Origin: Basidiobolus meristosporus CBS 931.73
Lineage: Eukaryota > Basidiobolomycota > Basidiobolomycetes > Basidiobolales > Basidiobolaceae
Direction of reading: 5' to 3'
Assembly (NCBI GenBank): GCA_002104905.1
Contig: MCFE01000107.1
Location: forward strand, 105,372 to 169,371
Length of the DNA: 64,000 nt
Part shown: one piece after another, positions 22,395 through 32,766 of the stretch
Position numbering within the stretch: the first letter of the stretch is position 1
Layout of the letters: the number at the start of each line of letters is the position of its first letter
Notes under the pieces: model-generated
Databases searched by the model: none
What the model was told of the DNA's origin: nothing
Seen by the model: the letters and a program-made list of their open reading frames with translations, nothing else
Translations under genes and position numbers: made by a program

Positions 22395-23605
22395 CTCCCA
22401 CTGAGCCAAATGCTCATACTGACTTGTCCTAATTTTGACCTAACATATTCAAACTTGTCACTATTTAGTGGTTTGGTAAATACATTTGCAATCATTTCAT
22501 CTGTAGTAAAGTACGCTAAGTTCATCAAGTTATTCTCTATAGCTTTACATATGAAATGATGTCTAATATCTATGTGCTTGGCTTATGCATGAAAAGTTGG
22601 ATTTCTACCTAATTGTATACATCCTTTGTTATCTTGAAAAAAACAATGGGCATTTTTTGACATAAGTCTAAATCTTTAAAAAGCTTTCTTTGCCTCAATG
22701 CTTCTTTTGCAGTTTGACAGGTTATCATATACTCTGCCTCTGTGGTGGAAAGTACTACAGTTGGTTGCTTTCATAAGTTCCATGAAATTGCTCCTGTGCA
22801 GTAAAGAAAGGTGTATCCTGTGGTATATCTTTTCACTTCTAAACCTTGTCCCCAACCAGCATTGTGGTATCCTACAAGATCCAGTTCTTAATCCTTATAG
22901 GAGTAGCTTAAGCAGGTGTCAGCAGCTCTTTTTTGGTATCTAAAGATCAGCTTAACTGCTGCAATATGATCCAATCAATAGTTCTGATTATGCTGGCTGA
23001 CAACTCCCACTGCATATGAGGTATCTAGATGTGTTCTGAGCATGATATACATCTAACTGCCAACCATAGATGGATAAGAAAAGCCAGGGCTTTCAGACAG
23101 CACTAAGCTCTCTTGATTTGGTGAGTTTTGACCAAGTTAAGGATTGTCTCCATTGGGGTAGCTGCCAGTTTACAGTCTTCTACTTTGTACTTCTTGAGTA
23201 TATCTTGAATATACTTGGATTGGCTTAGGGTGATAGTCTGGGTACTTCTGTCTAACAAGAACTTTATCCATGAGTAGTACCTTGCTTCTCCTACATTGGA
23301 TTTTTTGAACTCTTTAGATAGGCTGAATTAAGTCTGTTCTGATGATCCTAGATTATTGGTGGCTATAATACACTCATCCACATATAGCGCTAATACAACT
23401 GGATCTGCTCTATTAGTCTTATAGTGGAATACTATAGTCAGTTGTACTCCTTTCAAAACTCAAAAATTCCAAATAAGAATCTAGCTTGCAGTTCCAGGCT
23501 CTTGGTGATTGTTGGAGTCAATTTGGAGACTTTTTAAGCTTGCAGACCAAATGGGGGCTATCTTGATCAGCAAGCCCATGAAGCTGGTCCATATACACAT
23601 TGTCA

Positions 23606-25609
23606 TCAAGTTTTCCATTTAAAAATGCAGTATTTGAGTCTATCTGATGTATAAAAACTATTTTTGGCTGCAATAGCCAATATTAATCTGATGGAATTAA
23701 ACTTGGCTACTGGTGCAAGTATTCTGTTATAACTCCTATTTTTAAGATATACAGCAGTGGCAACTGATTCCGCCCAAAAATCATAGGATAATTTTTGATC
23801 ATGGATCATAGATCTTGCCATATCAATTATTGATCTGTTAGCTCGTTCTGCTACTCCATTTTGCTGTGGGGAGTATGGTACAGTAGTCTCTTGCTTTATC
23901 CCATGAATTTTGCAGAAGTGGATGAAGAGTTTTGAGGTATATTCTCCACCATTGTCAGAGCGTATTTTCTTGATTTTTTCACCAGTTTCTCTCTCCACCA
24001 TGGCTTTGAACTCCCTGAACTTAGACAGAGCTTCTTCCTTTCTCTCCATGAAGTAGACCCATGTGTATCTTGTATAATCATCAATAAAAGTGATTAAATA
24101 CTTCATCCCGCCTAAGGATAAATTTTGCATAGGTCCACACAGATCTGAGTGAATTAGATCTAATTTTTTCTTAGTTTTGATTAACCCAGAGCTCTTGAAC
24201 GGTTGTCTGGCTTGTTTCCCATATATGCAGGCTTCACAGTGCTCCAAATTAGCTGGGGGATCAATTTTCACTCCAGAAATTAGCTGATCTTTGATCATTT
24301 TGCGCAAATAATCAAAATTGATGTGTCCAAATCTCCTGTGCCAAAGCATTGGTGTTTCTTCATTTAAGTTACTTATATTGGCTTCCAAATATGATGGAAT
24401 ATAAGTCAACTTGTATGGATTCTGATCTCTGATGCCCAAAGCAATATGAGCACCATTTTGATCAGTGATCCTGCATCCAGAATTGTCAAAACTGAAACTG
24501 AGTCCTTCTGCTGTGGCCTTGCTTACAGAGAGTAGGTTCTTGGCTATTTCTGGTACATAGAGTACTTCTTTAAAGGTCAGTGTATGGCTTCCTTCACTGC
24601 TTCTAAGGTTTACTTGGATAGTTCCTTCTCCCACTGCATCAAGTGTTCTATCGTCACCCATGAAAACCTTCTTAATTGGAATTTCTTGATATTGGGTAAA
24701 AAGTTCTTTTTGGTGTGTAAAGTGTTGAGAAGCTCCAGAGTCAATATACCACGTCTGAGAATCCTTGTTTGTGGTCATATTTAGTGCAGATATGAATAGT
24801 CTATCTTCAGTTGTTGCAGCATTTCCATATTCAGGCTTCTTTTGCTGATAATCTCTCTTTTTGAAACACCGGTCTGATGTGTGTCCTTTCCTTTTGCAGT
24901 AGTTGCAAAATAGGTTGTTGTTGCCTTTGTAGGGTCTTGGGTACCTCCTTTGTTGGTTATCATTGCTTATTAAAGCATTTTCTTCTTCCTTCTTATTGGC
25001 GCTTGATTTTCTTAATTCTTCATCCAGGAGCCTTCCATATACGTAATTTAAGGTCAAATCTTCAGTTCTGGACTCTAGGGCTGATACAAGGCCCTGAAAC
25101 TCGTCTGTCAGGCTATTCAGGATGGTAACTATCACATCCTCATCAGTAGTTGGTACGCCCACAGATTCCATCTCATCTACCAGCAGGGTAATTCTGTTAA
25201 TTAGATTTTTCATTTCTTCTCCTGGCAGCATCTTTGTAGTAAAGAATTTTCTTCTCAGATACATTTTCTTGGCAGCTGAACATGACTGGTAGGTGTCTTC
25301 TAATGCCTTCCAGGCATTCTTTGCCATTTTTGCTCTTGAGCATTGAATTAGCAATTTGTCCTTGACATTAAGGCAAATGCAGTTAAAGGCACTTTGTTCT
25401 TTCTTCTGGTACTTTAAGGCTTCCTCTCCCACGTTTTTAGGAGGGCATTCTTCTCCCATGACAATATCCCAAAGGCCTCTTTCTTGCAGCAGCATCTTCA
25501 TCTTCACCTTCCACACTTGGTAGTTAGATCCATCCAACTTTTCAGCAGAGGGAAAAATTCCAGTAATAGCAGTAGTAGACATTGCAGAGAGTGACAGCTT
25601 GGGGCTCAT
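23606..25609 (-). CDS. Copia Gag-protease-integrase polyprotein, intact frame without RT
   Basis: A single uninterrupted minus-strand frame of 667 codons from the ATG inside the primer-binding site. Order: Gag capsid-like region with KLDGSNYQVWKVKMKMLL; CCHC zinc knuckle CNYCKRKGHTSDRC (CX2CX4HX4C); protease with WYIDSGASQHF, so the catalytic DSG is intact; integrase zinc region (HRRFGHINF and CEAC); integrase core with FIDDYTRYTW, SDNGGEY and NGVAERANR giving the D,D,E residues. After SYNRIL it jumps into a short RT segment and stops. The missing RT and RNase H mean it cannot copy itself, though it might supply Gag or integrase in trans. It is the best template for the family consensus. Confidence 0.9.
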   Translation of the reverse strand: MSPKLSLSAMSTTAITGIFPSAEKLDGSNYQVWKVKMKMLLQERGLWDIVMGEECPPKNVGEEALKYQKKEQSAFNCICLNVKDKLLIQCSRAKMAKNAWKALEDTYQSCSAAKKMYLRRKFFTTKMLPGEEMKNLINRITLLVDEMESVGVPTTDEDVIVTILNSLTDEFQGLVSALESRTEDLTLNYVYGRLLDEELRKSSANKKEEENALISNDNQQRRYPRPYKGNNNLFCNYCKRKGHTSDRCFKKRDYQQKKPEYGNAATTEDRLFISALNMTTNKDSQTWYIDSGASQHFTHQKELFTQYQEIPIKKVFMGDDRTLDAVGEGTIQVNLRSSEGSHTLTFKEVLYVPEIAKNLLSVSKATAEGLSFSFDNSGCRITDQNGAHIALGIRDQNPYKLTYIPSYLEANISNLNEETPMLWHRRFGHINFDYLRKMIKDQLISGVKIDPPANLEHCEACIYGKQARQPFKSSGLIKTKKKLDLIHSDLCGPMQNLSLGGMKYLITFIDDYTRYTWVYFMERKEEALSKFREFKAMVERETGEKIKKIRSDNGGEYTSKLFIHFCKIHGIKQETTVPYSPQQNGVAERANRSIIDMARSMIHDQKLSYDFWAESVATAVYLKNRSYNRILAPVAKFNSIRLILAIAAKNSFYTSDRLKYCIFKWKT

Positions 25610-25613
25610 AACC
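25598..25613 (-). other. Copia primer-binding site
   Basis: The same half-tRNA-iMet complement as at 10170 and 7541, directly adjoining the LTR at 25614. Confidence 0.8.
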
Positions 25614-25963
25614 TGTTGTAAGAGTCTTGGAGATATTGGAAGTGATTTGGAGAACAAGTAGATTATGTAGTTTTCACTTGATGATTTATTGAATGTAAAA
25701 GTAGTATTTATACTTTTACATGGTCTTGGCATTACAAACACGTAGAATAGGTTAAGGAAGGTCCCAAGAACATGTGTGCAAAGTTTGGGGCTGTTTGGAC
25801 AACTTATCAAATTTTCATGTTCTGGGTACCTGGTATTTTGGTGAAAATATTCTAAGTAAATCCCGACAAGGAATTTGGTCAGTATTCTCTAGGATTTGAA
25901 GGTGATGATCTAAGTGACTAAGTTAGGTGAATATTTAGGTGGAAAATACGAATTTTTACAACA
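25614..25963 (-). repeat. 5' LTR
   Basis: 350 bp, TGTTGTAAGAG...TTACAACA. It is followed by interrupted older integrase sequence starting TTTTG. Confidence 0.9.
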
Positions 25964-26169
25964 TTTTGAAGTATACAGCTGTGGCAACTGATTTGCCCAA
26001 AAATCATAGGGTAATTTTTGATCATGGATCATAGATCTAACCATATCAATTATTGATCTGTTTGCATATTCTGCCACTCTATTTTGCTGTGAGGTGTATG
26101 GTTCAGTAGACTTTTGCTTTATCTCAAGAATCTTGCAAAGGTGGATGGAGAGTTTTAAGGTATATTCTC
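25964..26169 (-). mobile_element. Copia integrase fragment
   Basis: A minus-strand piece of integrase (GVAEYANR-like, then upstream sequence) from an older copy that was split by the element to its left. It ends at an LTR scrap at 26170. Confidence 0.7.
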
Positions 26170-26880
26170 TGTTGTGAGAGTCTTGGATATATTGGAAGTG
26201 TACTAAGTGTTGTAAGAGTCTTGGAGATATTGGAAGCAATTGGGAGAACAAGTAGATTATGTGGTCTTCATTTAATGATGTATTGAATGTAAAAGTAGTA
26301 TTTGTACTTTGACATGGTCTTGGCATAATATACATGTAGAATAGGCTTAGGAAGGTCCCAAGAACATGTGTGTAAAGTTTGGGGCTGTTTGGACAACTTA
26401 TATAATTCTCATGTTCTGGGTAAATATTCTAAGTAAATCCCAACAAGGAATTTGGTCAGTATTCTCTCGGATTTGAAGGTAATAATCTAAGTGACTAAGT
26501 TAGGTGAATATTTAGGTGGAATCACAAATTTTTTACAACAGCTTTCACTTCTTAACTTATTGAATGTAAAAGTAGCATTTATAATTTTACATGTTCTTGG
26601 TAAAATAAGCACATAGGGTATGGTAGCAAGGTCCCAGGAGTGTGTGTGCAAGATTTACAGCTGTATATAATTTTCATGTTCTGGGCACCTGATGTTTTGG
26701 TGAAATATTCCAAGTAAATCCCAACAAGAAATTTGCTCAGAATTCTCTAATATTTGTAGATAATGATCCAAGTGACTAAGCTTGGCAAACATTTAGGTGT
26801 GATTACGAAATTTACAACAAAAACCACCTAATCTACTTGTTCTTGCAGTCACTTCCAATATCTCCAAAACTCTTATAACA
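26170..26880 (-). repeat. Cluster of LTR pieces
   Basis: There are three parts. A 35-bp LTR end (26170-26204) is followed by a nearly complete LTR of 333 bp (26208-26540, TGTTGTAAG..TTACAACA, no matching target duplication). Then comes a third LTR lacking its first 60 bp (26541-26817), and those missing 60 bp are found inverted at the far side (26818-26880). The arrangement points to recombination and inversion among LTRs. Confidence 0.7.
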
Positions 26881-27732
26881 AGTCCTAACATATTGATTAT
26901 TTTTGGGAATTCACTAGCCCATAGAATTACTTCCACAATGTCAAAGAATTAGCGAATATCACATAATTAGCTCAGAGCTCACCATCTTCGATTTAATACA
27001 TAAACAAGCTATGGACCTAAATATACAGATGATTAGGTGTTCAACAAGCGAATTGCAACAGTTATTGGGTATTCCCCTAAAGTGGGCAATGAGGGGGGGG
27101 GGATTTTGTAGGCAAAGATCCACCAGAATCCACAAAAACCAAATTCTAATCATCCCAAGTCACCTCCTACTTCATTGGATAAGGTTTGGAAAGAATTAGA
27201 CGAAAGGATGATTTCCCAAATGGGTTGAATTTTTGGCCAACCGTTCGACAACAACCGGTGTTGTGGAATGTCATGGAAAGATGGACAACATTCCAAATTC
27301 ACCATTTAAAATAGATGAACCATCAGCCGCTGCACTGGAGCATTTTCAACCACACGCGGGCGTAGCTCTCATCTGGATTCATCTTGTCCCCCGCGCTTAG
27401 ACAGCTCACGCTAGGGAAAGTCGCACGTTATCCGCCTGCTGACAAATCAAATTGCCACCCCCAGACCCACTTAGCTTTTAAGGACGTGTGAGCAAGGTGG
27501 AGGCGGGAACCTCGAACTGTTGGGTTGATGACTAATTGGGGAGCATTTGAAATCTCCAAAATCACGCGACATTGCATTGCCATTTTTCCCAACGGAAGAT
27601 CCAAACACCGGCTGAGCACCAAACCAGCATGCCAGCTCTAAACACGGTTACCCATGGTTTCTACTCGATAGTGATAACGATACTGAGATCAACTCTCAAA
27701 AGAGAGCTCGCGTTGATGATCATCCCACCTTG
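26881..27732. other. Intergenic border between repeat block and gene island
   Basis: No gene was recognised. A run of ten G lies at 27093-27102. Composition becomes less AT-rich after about 27200. Confidence 0.5.
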
Positions 27733-28128
27733 TTAAGGAAAATCAGCATCGATGGCCAAATCTAGTGAATGAGCGGTGTATTCGGATGAGTGATCGACGC
27801 ATCCGTCATAATAGTCTCCGAGCCATGTGAATTTCGCGTGGCCAGAGCAGGAGCCAGCTGGTGCAGTCTTTCTAAACAGAAACCCTCTACGTAATCCAAG
27901 TTTCCATGGCGAATCATGCTTCATTCCAATCATCAACCCGCTGCCATTGCTCATCGTGTAACGCTGAGGTAACGTGACTGCCCCGATGGTGATCTCTCGA
28001 ATCCAGGAAGAGTGTTCAGGAAGTCTTAGAATGGAAGCCATGATGGCATCGATGAGATAATAGGGCTGCCATGTATCAAACAAGCTGTTTGTAGACTCCT
28101 GGATGATACTTGATCCGATTTTTTTCAC
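27733..28128 (-). CDS. Orphan ORF, 131 codons
   Basis: The open frame has host-like codon use in its 3' two thirds and ends SLDLAIDADFP. I recognise no domain; it contains a WLGDYYDGC-like stretch and no signal peptide. The first codons overlap AT-rich DNA, and another minus-strand frame (28279-28076) overlaps in a different phase, so this may be the last exon of a longer or decayed gene. It lies just upstream of, and divergent from, the EH/SH3 gene. Confidence 0.35.
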   Translation of the reverse strand: MKKIGSSIIQESTNSLFDTWQPYYLIDAIMASILRLPEHSSWIREITIGAVTLPQRYTMSNGSGLMIGMKHDSPWKLGLRRGFLFRKTAPAGSCSGHAKFTWLGDYYDGCVDHSSEYTAHSLDLAIDADFP

Positions 28129-28277
28129 TCGGAATATATTGGCAACAGGGTCTCCTTTCTTGATTATGTATCATTATACCTCTAGGCTCCACCTTTACTA
28201 TCCTCCTAATCTTCCCCTTTGTTATTAATCCCTCAACTAATTGTCTAATCTCTCCAGCTGTATCGCTACCCCTGAAC

Positions 28278-31099
28278 ATGTACTCTACTGCTAATGTACA
28301 GGTTCCCTCTCAACTCTCAGCCACTTCACTTAATGGAACCCCAGCACTTCTTTCTTCCGTAGATATATATGGTACACGGTCTTTGTGGAACCTCAGTGCA
28401 CTTTCGGCTCCCCAATCTAACTTTCTTCTCCTAGAGAAGTTCCCGTTTCTCAGTCAAACCAAGTACGAAAAGTATCGAGATTTCTATTACAAGAACATTG
28501 ATTCACACGGTCGGCTATCAAGTACGTAACCCGTTCGCCCCTACCCTTCCGCTCCTCTCAACTGACCAGAATTCCCAGTACAAACTGTCTATAGGCTATT
28601 TTCGTACTTGAACCTGCCTTCGAAGATCCTGGATCTTGTCTGGTCGGTATTCGCGCCAGTTCGAACCACGCACCTTGTTGACCCTCGAGCTAACCCAACT
28701 CCCACAGGTCCTTATGCGACGTCCACTCGAACGGGTTTTTGAGCCTGCCTGAATTCCTACTGTTCATCTATTTCTTGAACCTATACCTCTCCTGTTACGA
28801 GCTTCCGCATACCCTACCCTCCTCTTTGCGCAGAGAGCTTCATTTGGCAGATGAAAGGCTGTTGGTTGACCTTGACAAAGACCACCCCGGTATCGATAAA
28901 GCCTATCGCCTCCTCGGAAAGCCCCACACCGTCAGTCAGCTCACTGAGCAGATCTTGATCGCCGACAAGACCGGCTCCGAGCACAAAGAGAACTCAGCCG
29001 GTAAGCACGAGCGTTCGTTGAGCCGGTTCGTTTGCTAAACTCCATTTTCTATTCGACATGAAGTCTGGTTATCCCCCAACAAGGAGCCGCCTGACAACCT
29101 AGAGGAGAGGCCTAGTCAACCCATTTCAGCATCAAGCCCATCCGCCCACACACATACTCATAGTTATCTACCAGCATCCACCCATCCCCATATACATACA
29201 CACCCCAACCTTATGGAATTATCCCAGAAGATAGCCAAGCAGCGGGAGCTCCTACGCTCTTTGGAATCCCCCTCCAAGGAGCAACAGGAGCTGGAGGAGA
29301 TTGAGCAGCTGAAGGCGAAGATCAAGGTCATCCAGAACGAGATCACTTCCGTTGAAGAGTCGCAGCCGGAAATGGATTTCTCCAAGGTGATCCCATGGAT
29401 GATCTCCTCTTCCGAGCAGCGCTATCGACTGGAATCGGACTTCGATAGGATGTTCTCGGACGTGCAGTCGCTCACCACCGAAGCCAAGCGGCTCAACAGT
29501 GCCTTGGCTGCGGCCAAGATGACGCTTATTCATATGAACGAGGGCGACGCCGCGAAGGATCAACCGACGTTGAATTCCCGCGGTGGGGAAACGTTCTCCC
29601 AAGAGATGCAGAATTTGTCTCCGGTTGCCCATGGGGCCGAGAGGGCGCGGGTCGAGAAGGAGAAACGAAAGTCCGACCAGGAGATCGAGATGATCGAGCG
29701 CAAGGCGAACAGAATGAACTCCAGGCTGGGGAGGGCGGAGCAATTCATCCACCTCTACTCCGAGATCTTGATGAGGAGCGAAACGTCCGAGGACAGACTG
29801 GAGGATCTGGATGAGTTTATGAAGGAGCTGAAGAGCTCCACACTGCTCCCTTGCATCACCAGCAGAGCCAAGGCGAGGCCCACCTCCACGGCCCCATCGA
29901 GCGTGTGCGAGTGTGCAAACGCCATTTCCATCCCATCCCCGGTCTCCGTTGAGGAGCGTCAGATGAAAATGGTGCAGGAGGCTCAGAAGAGGCTGATAGA
30001 AAGAGAAAAGTACCTCACCGAGGATTTCGTTCGACTAAAGGACGAGAAGGAAGACGCACACAACCGCATTCGCCGACAGGAGATCGAATGGAAAAGCATC
30101 AGACACCAGGCACTGGCCCAAGCACAAACCACCATCGCCAACGCTCGGGCCGAGATGCAGGCGGCGCGCGAGGAGACGGCAGCCAAAGCCAATCGCAACA
30201 ACCGGGCGCGACTAGCGGAGGAAACCCAAGTCATCATGAAGCTCGCTCGGGAAAAGATCGAGGCGGCCGACCGTGAGAGCCACGCTATCGAGCGACTGGC
30301 CAAGCAGAAAATCGATGCGGCATGTCGCGAGAGAGAAGACCTGGAGAACAAGTTCCAGGAGAAGATACGTCAGGTGGAAAGAGCAATCGAGAAGACCCGG
30401 CTCGAGAAGAACGAAATCAAAAACATCTGCGAGGGCAATCACCCGATATGTAGCTCGCCCACTCCCCCTCCTGTACCCCCTCCACCTTTGCCGGTGTCCT
30501 CGTCCCCGAGTTTAGTTGGCATCAGCTCGTTATGGCTGAATCGCAAGCCACCCTCCCCCACCGATTTCCCTCGAACCTCCATCTCCAGCATCCAGAAGGC
30601 GACCGCATCCTGTAAATCCTACTCATATGTTGTTTCTCAGCCTCTCGTGCACACCGACGATGTTAGAGGGGAGTCGGACGATGAGGAGAATGTCTCCAGC
30701 CATGATCCGGATGTGACGCTGCCGTTCTCTGTCGTCGCCCTTTACCCTTACGAGACGTCTGGGGAACAGTACCTGGGCTTCGAGAAGGGGGCCGTGATCA
30801 TGGTTGACCCCACCGTCAAGGCGGATGACTGGTGGTTTGGGAAGCTGGAAACTGGCGAAGAAGGATGGTTCCCCAAGAACTACGTTTATACCGAGAAGGT
30901 CTCCAGCCAGGCACCCTTCTTGGCGAGGGTCTTGTACGATTACAAGGGGACGTGCAACGATCAGCTGTTTGTCAAAGCCGACTCGGTTGTAGATATTTTA
31001 GAGAAAACGGATGCTAACTGGTGGAAGGCCCAGTACCAAGGTAGCATTGGAATGATCCCAGCTAGATATGTTCAACAGCTAATGGCGCTTCCCCATTAA
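28278..31099 (+). CDS. Intersectin-like EH, coiled-coil and double SH3 protein
   Basis: Four exons: 28278-28521, 28579-28642, 28708-29000 and 29064-31099 (2637 nt, 878 aa). Introns are 57, 65 and 63 nt; the second uses an unusual gtcggt donor, chosen because it alone keeps the EH domain in frame. Residues about 60-155 form one EH domain, with EF-like loops DSHG (from 75) and CDVHSNG (from 106) around the conserved Trp103. A long charged coiled coil follows (about 220-660), then a proline-rich stretch (PPPVPPPPLP). Two SH3 domains close the protein (about 752-812 with ALYPY, DWW and PKNYV; 816-874 with VLYDY, NWW and PARYV). EH domains bind NPF motifs and SH3 domains bind proline-rich ligands, so the likely role is an endocytic or actin-patch scaffold. 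In budding yeast these modules lie on separate proteins (Pan1, Ede1, Sla1). The N-terminal start is the least certain point. Confidence 0.85.
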
Positions 31100-31590
31100 C
31101 CTCGAGCACTCACCTCTACGCTGCTATAGACCCGTAGTGTAAAAATCCCGTCACCATACCATAGATACAACCTCGCCCATACATAGGTTCCCAGGAAGTT
31201 TATTTTCATAAAGATCAATTTATCCCATCCAGCAGGAATCATGTGCGTTGAATGGCCCATTTATCACCAGCCGAGATTGAAATAAACGGCAGCTGAAGCC
31301 GGCCATTTGGGGAAAGATAAGCTGAAAACTTTTCCATGATTCCCAAACCGGAAAGCCACTGTTTCGTTCGACCATCTCAATTTAGGCCGATTTCCTACGG
31401 CTTGCACAATGCCCGCCCAGCTTGTGAAAGACTGAGGGTAGCCAGGTACTTGGAAAGGGATTTAGTAAGCAGGGCTGGATCCAACGTATCACAGACACTG
31501 ATTGGCCCAACCCAAATATTTCTACACTTCCCCCGAATTCCGAGGATTTACCCAGAGAGAGTAGTCTTCGCCTTCTCCGACCAAGAGAGC

Positions 31591-32502
31591 ATGTTACGTC
31601 TAGAGCCTTCAATACTAACATATATCGCCACCCCCATCATCACGTACTGCGGCTTGTCGTACTTCTTCTTCCGCAAGCCCGAGATTCTCCATGGGAAAAA
31701 GAAAGCCCCCAAGTTCAAGTACAGGGTGTTGTCACACCGTGGCGGAGCCGGGGACCGTGTGGAAAACACCCTTCCCGCCTTCAGGTACTCCACTGAGATA
31801 GACGCAGACATGTTGGAGCTTGACGTGCACATGACGAAAGACGGGGAAATGGTGGTATTCCACGATTTCACCGTGGACAGAAATACCGAGGCCACCGGCC
31901 CCATCAAGGACTTCAACTACAACGAGCTCCCCAAGCTGGTCCCCATCCCGGAACACCGGGACCAACCGTTCCTTGCCGACCCTGACAGCACACGCATCCC
32001 CAAGTTGGAGGAGGTGTTCGAGGCTTTCCCCGACGCCGCCATCCACCTGGAGGTGAAGCCGACCAACCCGGAGCTCGCCGAGAAGGTCTACGCCCTGATC
32101 AAGAAGTACAACCGTCAGGAGAAGACCCTGTGGGGCTGTGGGAAGGGGCTGGACATGCTTTACGACCTGGACCCCACCATCTCCAAGTTCTGCTCGGCCA
32201 AGACGGTCATGAAGATCATCCTGTCGTACTACACCGGTCTGCTTCCGTTCATCACCATCCGCGAGAACTTCTACAACATCCCCACCAGCGTCACCACCAA
32301 GTGGTTCACCCTCAACCTGCTGATGCCCAAGCTCTTTGAGCATCTTCACAGACGTGGCATGAATGTGCTCGTGTTCGCCCCAGTCGTCGGTGCGGTCAAC
32401 ACGGCCGAAGGCTTCAAGGCCTGCCTCGATGCAGGGGTGGACGGGATGTTCACAGACAAGCCGGTGTTTTTGCGTCAGTACCTGAAGGAGAACTCCTCTT
32501 AG
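31591..32502 (+). CDS. Glycerophosphodiester phosphodiesterase family protein (GDPD1/GDE4-like)
   Basis: Intronless, 303 aa. It would hydrolyse glycerophosphodiesters, or lysophospholipids as a lysophospholipase D, at a membrane. An N-terminal hydrophobic segment (residues about 8-27) precedes the catalytic TIM barrel. Visible GDPD motifs are SHRGG with His49, ENT at 58-60, the metal-binding ELDVH (Glu76, Asp78) and MVVFHD with His91 as the second catalytic His. HLEVKP and the C-terminal DGMFTDKP also fit. I start at 31591 because it places the membrane segment at the N-terminus; the frame is open further upstream to 31336, but that part looks non-coding. It ends convergent with the zinc-cluster gene. 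Membrane-anchored GDE4-type enzymes are the closest architecture; the exact substrate cannot be read. Confidence 0.88.
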   Translation: MLRLEPSILTYIATPIITYCGLSYFFFRKPEILHGKKKAPKFKYRVLSHRGGAGDRVENTLPAFRYSTEIDADMLELDVHMTKDGEMVVFHDFTVDRNTEATGPIKDFNYNELPKLVPIPEHRDQPFLADPDSTRIPKLEEVFEAFPDAAIHLEVKPTNPELAEKVYALIKKYNRQEKTLWGCGKGLDMLYDLDPTISKFCSAKTVMKIILSYYTGLLPFITIRENFYNIPTSVTTKWFTLNLLMPKLFEHLHRRGMNVLVFAPVVGAVNTAEGFKACLDAGVDGMFTDKPVFLRQYLKENSS

Positions 32503-32715
32503 GCAAGACTGTAGAGCCAAGAATCGGCATAGATTCAGTTGAGATTTAATTAAAATACATCAGTTAAATTGGGGGGTCACTTGGTCACATTCATCCAGCA
32601 GGCTAACAATCCATTCTTGGGTGGCACGCATCAAAATCATCGGTGGGCGTGGGGATGGAGACCGGGATAGGGATTGGAATGGGCGCGAAGGGAGGGTATC
32701 CGTGGCTGGATTCGT

Positions 32716-32752
32716 GAGTGTGTGTGTATGTGTGGGTGTGGGTGTAAATGGT
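32716..32752. repeat. GT-rich microsatellite
   Basis: Imperfect (GT)n and (GGGTGT)n run between the convergent GDPD and zinc-cluster genes, probably in 3' UTR sequence. Confidence 0.7.
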
Positions 32753-32766
32753 ACAGAGAAAGTTAA

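Larger units (their letters stand above)
22048..25963 (-). mobile_element. Chimeric or deleted copia element
   Basis: The right part (23719-25963) is young: an intact LTR (25614-25963), a primer-binding site (25598-25613) and an uninterrupted gag-PR-IN frame. The left part (22048-23718) is old: an LTR (22048-22394) of a divergent subtype and a heavily mutated RNase H and RT. At about 23718 the integrase (..SYNRIL) is joined in frame to RT (APVAKFNS..), deleting the integrase C-terminus, linker and RT start. It entered an older copia integrase fragment that continues at 25964. Confidence 0.85.

Noticed and set aside
29252-30442. Long minus-strand frames opposite the EH/SH3 gene
   Set aside because: They are shadows of a GC-rich coiled-coil coding sequence. 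The plus strand has recognisable domains and correct splice signals.
31732-32520. 262-codon minus-strand frame opposite the GDPD gene
   Set aside because: The plus strand carries the full GDPD motif set. The reverse frame has only low-complexity V/L/G/H sequence.
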